Assembly: GCF_910592395.1 (NCBI RefSeq) | Contig: NC_088308.1 | Span: 22,583,501 to 22,647,500 of the forward strand | Direction: 5' to 3' | Length of the DNA: 64,000 nt | Source of the DNA: Lineus longissimus | Lineage: Eukaryota > Nemertea > Pilidiophora > Heteronemertea > Lineidae | In this document: one piece after another, positions 52,801 to 64,000 of the stretch | Layout: the number at the start of each line of letters is the position of its first letter | How positions within the stretch are numbered: position 1 is the stretch's first letter | Translations under genes and position numbers: made by a program | Notes under the pieces: generated by a model | Database searches by the model: none | What the model was told of the DNA's origin: nothing | What the model saw: only the letters and a program-made list of their open reading frames with translations

Positions 52801-55800
52801 TAAAACTTTCATGAGGGGATGACTAAAGGAAGACAGGCCTTCGTGACTCAGAGTCACAAGTCAAAAAACATTGAGAACTTGGCTGTTTTCTTCATTTTCT
52901 TGATGGTGTAATAATAAACTGTGTGCTGCAGCTACGGTATTCAGAACGACACCCCGCAGCCGCAATCAGTCCTTTGCATTTGTCATCGACCACCTGACCT
53001 TATCAAGAGCGCTTTGGCGCTGGCAATGGATTTGTTTCTCTGTACTGAGGGGTTCAAAGTGTCCCATACTGGCCATAGTCATAAATAATGCAGCATAACT
53101 GCTGATGAAAGTAACAGCCAGTTCGACACATTACTTTATTCATGTTATTGAACCAAACTTTCAAAAGAGAATTTCTCCTACAACGATTTTCCCCACCCCC
53201 TAAGGCTGATCAAACATTCCACATATTTGTGCTTTTACTGACGACTGAGCAAATTCAATGCCTCCCTTTGGCCAACTTTCATGTTTTCATCTTTTCCATC
53301 AGAACTCAGTGATGCAACCTGTTTTTTTAACATTAAATGATTAATTCTTTAAAAAATATATTCACAAGCTCAGCACAACATCGTTAGAAATTTCTGGGGT
53401 TATTTTTGTTGGTCAATCATTATTACAAATAGAAATTCCCGGTGACTTATCCAGTAGCTCTGGAAGTTACCCGCCTCTCACAGGGTTTCTGCAAGAAGTT
53501 GATGGGAAAGAACCCAACTCAAATATGCCAGTTGTCAGCCTCTCCTCATTCTCCAAAATAGTGCTAGGAGCAAGGCCCTATTGTTTATATCCGTAACCTA
53601 GGAAATTTTTCGCATCTATGTAAAAATTTGATTTTGCGGACAAACCACTCTCCATTGAACAATGTACTGTATAAACATGGAAGAATGACGATGACGATGG
53701 ATCTGAATGGTAAAACTTGGTAAAAAGATGAAACCACATTTAGGCAAATAAATTCCCCAGCATCCAACTCGAAGGTCCATCACTCATGAAGATGAATGAA
53801 CGCACAACGAACAGCTTGGCTAACGACTCGTGAATGATCTTATTTTTTAGCAATGAACGGCAGAAACATGATGAAGCCATTTTGTGCCGGCAGCGAGATT
53901 TGTTTGAGAGCTAATGGTGGAAAATGAAATGATTATTAGATGGAGATGAGCGGTGTAGATTGCTGATCATGCCATCGGTGGATGTAGTTGGCAGGAGTGG
54001 CCTGAAATGTACATGCAATGGCAGTGCAAACATATGTAAATCTTGAAATAAATCGGTGGTCAATTTTCGTTTGGTGAAGGCTGGTGTATATTGTATTTAC
54101 TGGTGGCAAAGGAAAACAGGAATAAACACTGCCACTGTACAGTAACCAGACTTGTGTTGGTGATGAAAATTGACTATAGAATCATGTATGTCTATCAACA
54201 GTGTACATGTACACAGCAGCAATAATGATATTCAGTGCATAAAACTCAATTAGTGACCAAAGGTCATCAGAGGAATAGGATAGAAAAAATATTACCAATG
54301 CAAAGCAAAATTCGACAAAAAATCCTGGCTAGATCCCCGAACACACAAAATGGTACTTACTTGGTTTTGCTTAGCATCTCTTTCTCGTATTCGCTCTTTT
54401 ACTAGTTTGATGAGGTCAGTTATATTGTAAAACTCGGATTCTTCTAGCACACCTAAAAAAGAGAATGACAAGAAAATGTGACTTAAATTATATCAAACAT
54501 TGCAGTAATCGAGAATAAAATGTTACTTGTTTGGGGAATTTTTAAAGGTTATGGTTAATGCCTTAGACTTGAGAGTAGAAATTTTTGTTCTTTGGTTCTT
54601 GTTTGGTGGTGCCTTTGCGAAAATCTCGAAAAATAAATAATTTAACAGTTTACAGTAAACCCAAAATGTTTAAAATCATTTTTCAGTATCAAGGGTATCC
54701 TTAAAAGAGAGAGGTTCTACTGTGTTGCAAAATCTGAGCTTATTCCTGCTGCAACGAATTGAGAAAATCTTAAATCAATTACCATGGCAGACTTGAGAAA
54801 GAAGTAGCATCGTCATCATTTTCTAATTATAAAAAGGTGATGAGTTCAACAGCCTGACTTAAGGAGACAAGCAAAAGTGTTAATGACTGACAAGCCATTA
54901 TTACATTTTATTGATTAATTTCTTCCATCCAATATTTTCCATTCCATATCAGAGACTTTGCAGTCGGCAGAAGAAATGGGATCATCTCCTCCTTTCATGA
55001 GCCTCTAATCACTTTACTTATCAATCTCACACAAAAGCCTGGCATCGCCTGCTGGTGTTGCCGCGATGTGAAGCCAAAGTTGATTCAGTAGTTGTTGATG
55101 CCCGGTCGCCTACCAATACCATGAACTAGGAAACAGTGTTCCCCGGCATTTCATTTTGTCGTGTTTCTGAGCTGATGACAGTTTTGTTTGTTCATCTTTA
55201 TTTAGCGGATGCCGATTTCGTCCTTTGATACTCATCTAAAAGTGATATTTTCACATTTTCATTGACTTTGAATGTATTTTATTAGGATTTTTGAGTCAAC
55301 TGGGTGCATTTTTCATTCGAGAAACATACCAATACCCTTTCGGGTCTTTTGAAGTATATATTAAAAAGAAAATGCCCGACCCCAGCCACAATCCACCATC
55401 GAAGAGTGTTCATTTTCTTATTGAGGCACGCCACGCAGGCGACAATGTGATATAGAAGGATTCTTTCTAGTAAAGAATCCAATTACTAAGTTCTGATGGC
55501 TGCACAGTTTGGCGTGTGCTTTATACTGACTGGCAACGGAAAAGTCGATAACCAAGTGGCTGTGATTTTCACTCGTATCTTACACAAGGAAGCAACAGGA
55601 AAGGAAAGTCCATGATCAATAATGGGTAAAAGTTTCATTTTTTAATGGGTTCTGGTATTATTCAACTTATTCCTGGGGAACAGTATCAAAAATAGCCGGC
55701 TTATAACGACTGCATGAATTTCAAGGTAGGAATCCCCACTGTCCTAATAACCTATCTCACAAATTATAACGATGCAAGAATTTGACTGAGGAGGTGCGTA

Positions 55801-57647
55801 GGGATATTGAATCTGCAACAAGTACGAAATGAATAACAGTACACAACAATGAGTCTGACGAAATTTTTTTCCCATAATCCAATCATAACTATTAATAGAA
55901 CGGCAATATCACAGCATTCTGTATTGGCTACAATCATGAAAGCAAGTATTGCACAATGTACGACACCCAGTGCGGGATCGATAAGAGCTCAACCTCAACA
56001 ACTGAACATATTGAATTTATTGACGTTCTATAGGTCTCATTACTTGTGATGCGGATGCTGCAGGAACAAAGAACGCATTTTGACGGAACGGCGCCGATAG
56101 CGTGCTAACTACGACTAATTAACTCAAGGCAGTAATTGCAATGGCGGCGTTGAGAGTCAAGATCAATACCTTGCTCCACATTGAAAGTAAAGCAACCATC
56201 CCAATTTCATAATTGATCACTCTATATCCAGAAGGTCATAGGGAGAAATGAGGCATACATCTGTCGTTCCTTTGACACGACCAAAGCTAATTGGTGGGTC
56301 TTGAATGGGTAGCCTCCCGCGGAGAGAGTTGAAATGAAGATGAATCACATGTATTGTACAATACACGTGTGCATTTAATCACTCAGTATGCCCAGCACTA
56401 GTTTTTTTACAGTGTAACCTCCCTTTGCGGACACCTCTCTATTAAGGACAACCTCTATACAGATAACAGAACATAAGTTTGGTCCAGATTGGTTGTTTCT
56501 ATTCAATTTGACCTCTCTTTTGCTTTTTGGTACGACATCCCTCCCACCAGTGGCCCTCATGAAGTTGAACTGCAGAACTTTCCTAAAGACAGGTACAGCT
56601 GGACCAATTTTTGACTAAATTGAATCTACACTTGGACTGGAACTTCTTATTGTATATATCGGGATTCCTGGCTCCACCTTGCAGGGTTCGCCACAGGGTT
56701 TTCTTAAGGTAGCGTGGTACCCTTGATATCAAAGAAGTTTTGCCAGTGTGCTACAGAAAGTAGGGTGGCCAGCAATTTAAGGGACATAAAGGGTGTCCCT
56801 ATATAACCCTTTACAATATTACATAATTCTATTAGGGCAAGGTTTGGAGGCTGCTTCCACGGTAGGGTGGAATGCCCTGACAAATGACCTTGCGGACAAC
56901 ACTGACCTTGGTCTTTCATTGCGAATAGAAATAGTTGAAACTCACCTTCTTCAGCTAAATCTTTATTAATTACTAATTTACCATGCCGTAGGTAATTTAG
57001 CACAGGTCCAAAATATGTGGGATCTCTGTCGATTAAATATGCTCCATTTTCATCCTGAAAAAGAGGAAGGAAGAATATAAGAAATTTGCAACAGATAAAA
57101 CTCAATTGAAGTTTTTTCTTCTTCACGGCGGAGAGACGGGGTTCAGACTCAGAATAGCCAACAGGGCCTACTAGTTACTACTGTCACTCAGAGACAGAGA
57201 CTGACCTGGGGCCTGAGAGTAGCCGGTAGAAAGCCGGTTCAAAGAAAAATAGGCAAGGAAAACTATGCTGGTGAGTGAATATGATGGAGCCAATATGATG
57301 ATAAATTTACCTATGGAAAATGAGTAAACGAACCATACATCATTGTAGTATGCGACCGATAAGTCTACATGCATGCATGAATGTTACACAGACAGTACAT
57401 TTGTACAGTACAAGCACTGTCAAAACAAAATGACAGAAAAGAAAAGCACCTTGTCCGAGTTCAAGTCGGGATCTTCTTGGCATAACCGGTATAAAAACGA
57501 CTTTGGGTCTCTACATAAGGTTGTTCTCGTCGTAGAAAATAACGTTCCTCCAACATTGAGCTTCACCCATTCATTTCGCCGCGAACTGATGTCATATTTT
57601 CGATGATGATGGGAGTTGTACTCCATCTCATCTCCAGTTTCCGCCAT
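46829..57647 (-). CDS. KCTD5: KCTD2/5/17-type BTB protein, CUL3 substrate adaptor (complete, six exons)
   Basis: Exons in order: 57450-57647, 56946-57054, 54361-54452, 51906-52001, 49427-49552, 46829-46858, all with AG/GT borders and matching phase, giving 216 residues. The start ATG lies in AAGATGGCGG. Residues 1-27 are a variable leader. The BTB/T1 domain follows, with [48 protein letters not shown] and [13 protein letters not shown]. The C-terminal domain holds [20 protein letters not shown] and [22 protein letters not shown], almost as in vertebrate KCTD5. The last exon codes only for VLQQKGSRM and the stop. Family members form pentamers that bind CUL3 and act as ubiquitin-ligase adaptors, with G-protein beta-gamma among known KCTD5 targets. 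One invertebrate gene probably corresponds to the vertebrate KCTD2, KCTD5 and KCTD17 together. Confidence 0.95.
46859..49426. other. KCTD5 intron 5
   Basis: No other exon is seen in this 2.6-kb intron. A possible small inverted-repeat element lies at about 47870-48020, where CCACAGACTGTTCGC faces the complement of GGGAACAGTCTATGGAGAC. Confidence 0.5.
49553..51905. other. KCTD5 intron 4
   Basis: Unique AT-rich sequence without a recognisable exon. It holds a 34-bp tandem duplication at 49881-49948 and a short match to an intron of CCDC33 near 50466. Confidence 0.5.
49881..49948. repeat. 34-bp unit in two exact tandem copies
   Basis: CACCCAATAAAACCCCCCAT followed by CCAGTACCATCTGC occurs twice with no change, which points to a recent duplication inside the intron. 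Confidence 0.9.
52002..54360. other. KCTD5 intron 3
   Basis: No exon of the host gene is found. A plus-strand ATG at 52548 sits in TCAAAATGGCGGCC and opens 27 codons, but no supporting splice structure is seen, so it is not called. Confidence 0.45.
54683..54724. repeat. Dispersed MITE-like repeat, right end only
   Basis: AAGGGTATCCTTAAAAGAGAGAGGTTCTACTGTG is the complement-type terminus of the repeat. The fragment is in a KCTD5 intron. Confidence 0.65.
56409..56522. repeat. Dispersed MITE-like repeat, left and central part
   Basis: It begins ACAGTGTAACCTCCCTTTGCGGACACCTCTCTATTAAGGACA and continues through TTTGGTCCAGATTGGTTG to ATTCAATTTGACCTCTC, parallel to the copy at 31538. It lies in a KCTD5 intron. 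Confidence 0.75.
56701..56766. repeat. Interspersed repeat, copy 2 of 2
   Basis: This is the partner of 6091-6157, sharing TTCTTAAG, TTGATAT, GTTTTGCC, GTGTGC and GTAGGG in order. It lies in a KCTD5 intron next to a copy of the other dispersed repeat. Confidence 0.7.
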
Positions 57648-57941
57648 CTTGAAAACTCTATGCACTGCCAAGCCTACGTCATGCAGTACCAATAGTTCGT
57701 CCCCAAAAGGGACGAAGTGCGAGGTGCGTATAGCGAAAATGATTGGTTGACGAATCAATGGCCTGATTGGTTGGCCAGTCTCGTGACGTCAAACTATTTT
57801 TACACCGAGGGGTTTTCCTGTAATACTTGGGTGCCTCGTTTTCGAGCGTCGAATGACCTTGAGCGCTGAGCGGCCATTGCTTCCGATTGTCGCACAGAAA
57901 TCAGAATTTGTCCAAGTAAACCAGTCATAAAAAACATCAAA
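57648..57941. promoter_or_regulatory. Bidirectional promoter of KCTD5 and ATP5PD
   Basis: Only 294 bases separate the two start codons, which point away from each other. The interval contains CCAAT at 57689-57693, ATTGG (CCAAT complement) at 57742-57746 and 57766-57770, a full CRE palindrome TGACGTCA at 57784-57791, and a hairpin TTCGTCCC/GGGACGAA at 57696-57716. No TATA box is evident. Both start codons are embedded in a YY1-type sequence, AAGATGGCGG for KCTD5 and AAAATGGCTG for ATP5PD, a placement common in housekeeping and nuclear mitochondrial genes. Confidence 0.75.
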
Positions 57942-59461
57942 ATGGCTGCTAAACGTATTGCCAAGACGGCAATTAATTGGGCAGCATTTTCTGATTCTGT
58001 CCCAGCTGCACAAAAAGATTTTTTTCGTGCATTCAAGGGAAAGTCTGATACATTTGTGAGCCGGTAGGTTGCTTTGCTGTCTTAACATAACTGACTAGGC
58101 CTACAGTACACACCGAGTACAAATTCCCTTATAACTCACTTAATTTTCGTCCTATAAAGATGATATTGGTACCATTGGATTCATCAATGCCTCATCAATG
58201 CCTTTCCAATGAGCTATGTTTCATTGATATCCATTAACTTTGTTTTTTTTAGTAACATACCTACACACTCGGTGTGCTAAAATGTATGCTGTCAATATTG
58301 TCATGATCATTAAATTCATATCCATCTATTTTCATAATTCTGTGTGTGTAATTTCTTGTAAAATTGTCATTCATTTAGTTGTTACTTTATTTCAGTGTCC
58401 ACCAATACCCAGAAAATCTCCCAAAGATCGACTTTGCTTTATACAAATCTCGATTGGCCAACCCAGCAATGGTGGAACAATTTGAGAAAACTGTAAGCAT
58501 ACATGAAGTAAAACTGCATGACAAGCATCGAATTATAGTTCTACGCCATTAGTAAGAAAATTGAAATTTCTAATTGATAAGAAAATACCGATTGACAGTT
58601 GACTAATCTTTATTGCCCACAAATGTTACCCTCTTCTTGTAAGTGACACTTTATATTCTTCCAGTATGGTGGCTTGCAAATTTCATATCCCAAAGACAAG
58701 AGAAACGTTCTTGGCGAGATAGATGCACAAGAGAAACAATCTGTAAGTATTTCACATGACTGTGCCGAGATTAGAACCTACAACCTCTTTGCCATTGTGC
58801 CTCTGTGAAACAGACGCACCAAAACCGGCTAAATAGCATCTACACAGTATAAGCGAGCGTTGCAGGTATGTGCTGTAACTGCTCACCAGTGAAGTATCTG
58901 TTCTGAATTCAAAGATATTACTGTTTGTCCTTTCAGGGCGTTAGCACTGACCAATTCATTCAGGACTCTAAGAAAGCCATTGAAAATGCCAAGGCTACGG
59001 TGAGTTTTTCTCTTGCATCTTAAGCAGAATTGTCAGAAATGGCAGAATTGAAAAAACAGTCTGACTGAGTGATGGTGTACATTTGTTATAATAAAGTTTT
59101 CTTCATATGTTTCCCCAATCACACCTCAGTATTTTGAAGTAAAATGAGAGGCGCATGAACCAACCCAGATCAGGATGTACTTGAGTCAGATATCCACCAA
59201 AAGTGCTGAAGTACCGGGTATCTGTTTTTGGAAAGCTTTTTCTGTAGTCTTCTCTTCAAACTTTTATCACAATGATATTTTCATAGATAGTTCACTACTT
59301 TTCAGCTGGCCCATCTGGAAAAATTGCCACCGTACGAAGAACTGACCATGGAGCATATACAAGATTACTTCCCAGAGCAGGCCCTCGATCCAGTCAACAA
59401 GCCAACGTTCTACCCCCATACTCCAGACGCCCAACCTACAAATCCACATTTCATTAAGTAA
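57942..59461 (+). CDS. ATP5PD: Mitochondrial ATP synthase peripheral stalk subunit d (complete, five exons)
   Basis: Exons 57942-58063, 58396-58492, 58665-58742, 58937-58999 and 59306-59461 join in phase to 171 residues ending in TAA, close to the roughly 160 residues usual for the family. The N-terminus MAAKRIAKTAINWAAFSDSV has the family's basic start and INW/IDW motif. PENLPKIDFALYKSRL, the VEQFEKTYGGL segment and the C-terminal TMEHIQDYFPEQALD with a proline-rich end (YPHTPDAQPTNPH) follow in the order seen in animal subunit d. The protein is part of the stator of F1Fo ATP synthase in the inner mitochondrial membrane and holds the catalytic head against rotation. It shares a short promoter with KCTD5 on the other strand. 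Confidence 0.93.
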
Positions 59462-59706
59462 TATCAATCAATTTAGGATTTTCTAAAAGGAGTGTAAATG
59501 ACAATTATTTGTACATACTTGTGTGAGATAACTATAAGAACCTTTGGATGTTTTGAGGTTGCTGGGGAATGTAGAACTATCGTCGATATCAAATATGTGC
59601 TAAAAAAACCACACCAAAGCAAAATGTACTTTTAGTTCTGAGACTTGTAATCAATTCCCAGTTTCCTTGGAGTAATTCATAGCAAATGTATGTTCAGTTA
59701 TGGTAC

Positions 59707-59712
59707 AATAAA
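59707..59712 (+). terminator. Polyadenylation signal of ATP5PD
   Basis: AATAAA 246 bases after the stop codon, within GTACAATAAAGTGTCTG, a normal 3' UTR length for this small gene. Confidence 0.65.
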
Positions 59713-60000
59713 GTGTCTGAAGGTTGTGTTATTCATCTGTTCTTTACTTCATTTGGGCTATTTCCTGGTGAATCCATTGACCTGGGTGGATGAGGCCATC
59801 ACAAGCTGTTTCTCTCCACTTGGATCGGGTATTTTTCTCATAGAAACCAACAATTTAAAGAGGAATCTCTGTTTTATTTCACATTGGAATGGAAGTGAGG
59901 TGACTAGCCCAATGTCGTGAGTGATGTGCATGTTGACAATCAGATCATGCTGTTCGGATCAGAAGTCTACCCGTCCCAGTCGATAATTTATTGCAATGTG

Positions 60001-63000
60001 GAGTCCTCGGGTTGTCTGTCTCAGCTGCATTAATGATGAGCACAGGGACCCTGATGAGACATGGTTGGTCCTGGAGGAAAGGGGAGTCTTTGGGTTGTGA
60101 CTTGTCTCTCACCGCTGTGTTCAATATCACCACGGTGAATCCTGATGAGACATGGTTGGTCCTGGAGAAAAAGGGGAGTCTCTGGGTTATGACTTGTCTC
60201 TCTCAGATGTGTTAATTATGAGCACGGTGAATCCTGATGAGACATGGTTAGTCCTGGAGGAAAGGGGAGTCTTTGGGTTGTGACTTGTCTCTCTCAGATG
60301 TGTTCAATATGACCACGGTGAATCCTGATGAGACGTGGTTAGTCCTTGAGGAAAGGGGAGTCTCTGGGTTATGACTTGTCTCTCTTAGATATGTTAATTA
60401 TGAGCATAGTGAATCCTGATGAGACATGGTTACTCCGGGAGGAAATGGGAGTCTTTGGGTTGTGACTTGTCTCTCTTAGATATGTTAATTATGAGCATAG
60501 TGAATCCTGATGAGACATGGTTACTCCGGGAGGAAAGGTGAGTCTTTGGGTTGTGACTTGTCTCTCTCAGCTGTGTTCAATATGACCACGGTGAATCCTG
60601 ATGAGACGTGGTTAGTCCTTGAGGAAAGGGGAGTCTCTGGGTTTTGACTTGTCTCTCTCAGATGTGTTAATTATGAGCACAGTGGAGCCTGATGAGACAG
60701 GTTGGTCCAGGAGAAAAAGGGGTGTGCTTAGGTTTTGACTTGTCTCTCTCAGCGATGTTGATTATGAGCACAATGGGTCCTGGTGAGACATGGTTGGTCC
60801 AGGAGGAAAGAGGAGTCTCTGGGTTATGACTTGTCTCTCCCAGATGTGTTAATTATGAGCACAGTGGGTCCTGATGAGACATGGTTAGTCCTGGAGGAAA
60901 GGGGAGTCTTTGGGTTGTGACATGTCTCTCTCAGCTGTGTTCAATATGACCATGGTGAATCCTGATGAGACATGGTTAGTCCTGGAGGAAAGGGGAGTCC
61001 TTAGGTTTTGACTTGTCTCTCTCAGCGATGTTGATTATGAGCACAGTGGGTCCTGGTGAGACATGGTTGGTCCAGGAGGAAAGAGGAGTCTCTGGGTTAT
61101 GACTTGTCTCTCTCAGATGTGTTGATTATGAACACAGTGGAGCCTGATGAGACATGGTTCGTCCAGGAGAAAAAGGGGAGTCCTTAGGTTGTGACTTGTC
61201 TCTCTCAGCTGTGTTAATTATGAGCACAGTGGGCCAAGATGAGACATGGTTGGTCCAGGAGGAAAGAGGAGTCTCTGGGTTATGACAAGTCTCTCTCATA
61301 TGCATTCAATATGACCACGGTGAATCCTGACGAGACATGGTTGGTCCTGGAAGAAAGGGGAGTCTTTGGGTTATGACTTGTCTCTCTCAGATGTGTTAAT
61401 TATGAGCACGGTGAATCCTGATGAGACATGGTTTGTCCTGGAGGAAAGGAGAGTCTCTGGGTTACGACTTGTCTCTTTCAGATGTGTTAATTATGAGCAC
61501 AGTGGAGCCTGATGAGCCATGGTTGGTCCTGGAGGAAAGGGGAGTCTTTGGGTTATGACTTGTCTCTCTCAGCTGTGTTCAATATGACCACGGTGAATCC
61601 TGATGAGACATGGTTGGTCCTAGAGGAAAGGGGAGTCTTTGGGTTGTGACTTGTCTCTCTCAGCTGGGTTCAATATGACCACGGTGAATCCTGATGAGAC
61701 ATGGTTGGTCCTGGAGGAAAGGGGAGTCTCTGGGTTACGACTTGTCTCTCTAAGATGTGTTGATTATGAGCATATTGAATTCTGATGAGAACATGGTTAG
61801 TCCTGGAGGAAAGGGGAGTCTTTGGGTTATGACTTGTCTCTCTCAAATGTGTTAGTTATGAACACAGTGGAGCCTGATGAGACATGGTTGGTCCAGGAGA
61901 AAAAGGGGAGTCTTTAGGTTGTGTCTTGTGTCTCTCAGCGATGTTGATTAATAGCACAGTGGGTCCTGATGAGACATGGTTAGTCCTGGAGGAAAGGGGA
62001 GTCTTTGGGTTGTGACTTGTCTCTCTCAGCTGTGTTCAATATGACCACGGTGAATCCTGATGAGACATGGTTAGTCCTGGAGGAAAGGGGAGTTTTTGGG
62101 TTATGACTTGTCTCTCTCAGCTGTGTTCATTATGACAACGGTAAATTCTGGTGAGAAATGGTTAGTCCTGGAGGAAAGGGGAGTCTTTGGGTTGTGACTT
62201 GTCTCTCTCAGCTGTGTTCAATATGACCACGGTGAATCCTGATGAGACATGGTTAGTCCTAGAGGAAAGGGGAGTCCTTAGATTTTGACTTGTCTCTCTC
62301 AGCGATGTTGATTATGAGCACAGTGGGTCCTGATGAGAAACGGTTAGTCCTAGAGGAAAGGGGAGTCTTTGGGTTTTGACTTGTCTCTCTCAGCGATGTT
62401 GATTATGAGCACAGTGGGTCCTGGTGAGACATGGTTGGTCCAGAAGGAAAGAGGAGTCTCTGGGTTATGACTTGTCTCTCTCGTATTCAATATGACCACG
62501 GTGAATCCTGATGAGACATGGTTGGTCCTGGAGGAAAGAGGAGTCTCTGGGTTATGACTTGTCTCTCTCAGCTGTGTTCAATATGACCACGGTGAATCCT
62601 GATGAGACATGGTTGGTCCTGGAGGAAAGGGGAGTTTTTGGGTTATGACTTGTCTCTCTCAGCTGTGTTCATTATGACAACGGTAAATTCTGATGAGACA
62701 TGGTTGGTCCTGGAGGAAAGAGGAATCTCTGGGTTGTGACTTGTCTCTCTCAGGTGTGTTCTCTATGACCACGGTAAATCCTGATGAGACATGGTTGGTC
62801 CTGGAGGAAAGGGGAGTCTTTGGGTTATGAATTGTCTCTCTCAGCTGTGTTCAATATGACCACGGTGAATCCTGATGAGACATGGTTGGTCCTGGTAGAA
62901 AGAGGAGTCTCTGGGTTATGACTTGTCTCTCTCAGCTGTGCTCATTATGACAACGGTAAATCCTGATGAGAAATGGTTGGTCCTGGAGGAAAGGGGAGTC

Positions 63001-63738
63001 TTTGGGTTGTGACTTGTCCCTCTCAGATATGTTAATTATGAGCATAGTGAATCCTAATGAGACATGGTTGGTCCAGGAGAAAAGGGGGAGTCCCTAAGTT
63101 GTGTCTTGTGTCTCTCAGCAATGTTGATTATGAGCACAGCGGGTCGTGATGAGACATGGTTGTTCCAGGAGGAAAGAGGAGTCTCTAGGTTAAGACTTGT
63201 CTCTCTTAGATGTGTGAATTATGAGCATAGTGGAGCCTAATGAGACATGTTTGGTCCAGGAGGATAGAGGAGTCTCAGGGTTAAGACTTGTCTCTCTTAG
63301 ATGTGTGAATTATGAGCATAGTGAATCCTGATGAGAAATGGTTATTCCTGGAAGAAAGGCGAGTCTTTGGGTTGTGACTTGTCTCTCTCAGCTGTGTTCA
63401 ATATGACCACGGTGAATCCTGATGAGACATGGTTAGTCCTGGAGGAAAGGGGAGTCTTTGGGTTGTGACTTGTCTCTCTCAGCTGTGTTCAATATGACCA
63501 CGGTGAATCCTGATGAGACATGGTTGGTCCTGGAGGAAAGGGGAGTCTCTGGGTTATGACTTTTCTCTCTCTCAGTTGTGTTAGTTATGAGCACAGTGGA
63601 CCCTGAGGAGACATGGTTGGTCCTGGAGGAAAGGGGAGTCTCTGGGTTATGACTTGATTCTCTCAGCTGTGTTAATTATGAGCACAGTGGACCCTGATGA
63701 GACATGGTTGGTCCAGGAGCAAAAGGGGCATCTTTGGT
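60001..63738. repeat. 91-bp minisatellite, about 41 copies, one orientation
   Basis: The consensus unit reads roughly CTCAGCTGTGTTCAATATGA, CCACGGTGAATCCTGATGAG, ACATGGTTGGTCCTGGAGGA, AAGGGGAGTCTTTGGGTTGT, GACTTGTCTCT. Two alternating subtypes are visible: TTCAATATGACCACGGTGAA and TTAATTATGAGCACAGTGG. Divergence between units is low to moderate, and all units point the same way, unlike the array at 37206. It starts about 290 bases after the ATP5PD polyadenylation signal. Confidence 0.95.
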
Positions 63739-64000
63739 CCCTAATACATAGTCACAACCATTATGATAAAAAGGATATCGAAAATAAAGTCACAATATGT
63801 CCTTTTGACAACAAAATACAATGATAAAAACGAACACTTCAGCTGATCTGATAAATAATTTACTATTGTAAAATTATACTTTTCATTTACATCAATTTGT
63901 CTTGGTTAACCCCTTTAGATCCTAGAACATTTTTATGTGTTTCCCCGTATTTCCCTGGTGCATTTCAGTAATTTTCATCCCCCCCCCCCAAAGCACCCCT
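63739..64000. other. Unique flank with a C-run, no gene
   Basis: AT-rich unique sequence follows the tandem array, and a run of ten C lies at about 63981-63990. No exon or other element is recognisable. Confidence 0.5.

Larger units (their letters stand above)
54453..56945. other. KCTD5 intron 2
   Basis: The intron holds fragments of two dispersed repeats (54683, 56409, 56701). No exon is seen. Confidence 0.5.

Noticed and set aside
60001-63738. Coding repeats or a repeat protein gene
   Set aside because: The 91-bp period is not a multiple of three and stops occur in all frames of the unit.

Overview
The window is eukaryotic and animal. Genes are split by many short GT-AG introns, and the recognisable products are metazoan: an unconventional myosin, CCDC33, a KCTD2/5/17 protein and mitochondrial ATP synthase subunit d. 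Intron density, short inverted-repeat elements and large minisatellites fit a marine invertebrate. A lophotrochozoan is my guess, because the myosin looks Dachs/class XX-like, but the species cannot be read from this window.

Layout. 500-14643 (minus): the 5' and motor part of a divergent myosin. Two large alternative first coding exons (13415-14579 and 7713-10068) both fit in phase onto a common 15-exon motor segment; the 3' end of the gene lies beyond position 1. 14644-18917: intergenic/5' flanking DNA. 18927-36093 (plus): a complete 26-exon CCDC33 gene, about 1210 codons in one uninterrupted frame, with C2-like domains, a proline linker and a coiled-coil C-terminal third. 37206-43015: a diverged minisatellite whose units switch orientation several times. 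46829-57647 (minus): a complete six-exon KCTD5-type gene (216 aa). 57648-57941: a compact bidirectional promoter. 57942-59461 (plus): a complete five-exon ATP5PD gene (171 aa). 60001-63738: a 91-bp tandem array of about 41 units.

The four genes do not form a pathway. CCDC33 and the myosin are divergently arranged about 4 kb apart. KCTD5 and ATP5PD share a 294-bp head-to-head promoter with three CCAAT boxes, a CRE palindrome and YY1-type sequences at both start codons. The most unusual items are the mutually exclusive, tyrosine-motif-rich N-terminal exons of the myosin with its non-canonical nucleotide-binding loops, a triplicated splice donor in CCDC33, two TTAA-flanked MITEs in CCDC33 introns, a candidate internal promoter of CCDC33, and the fold-back minisatellite. 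All exon boundaries were set by reading splice sites and codon phase by eye; no alignment or search was run.
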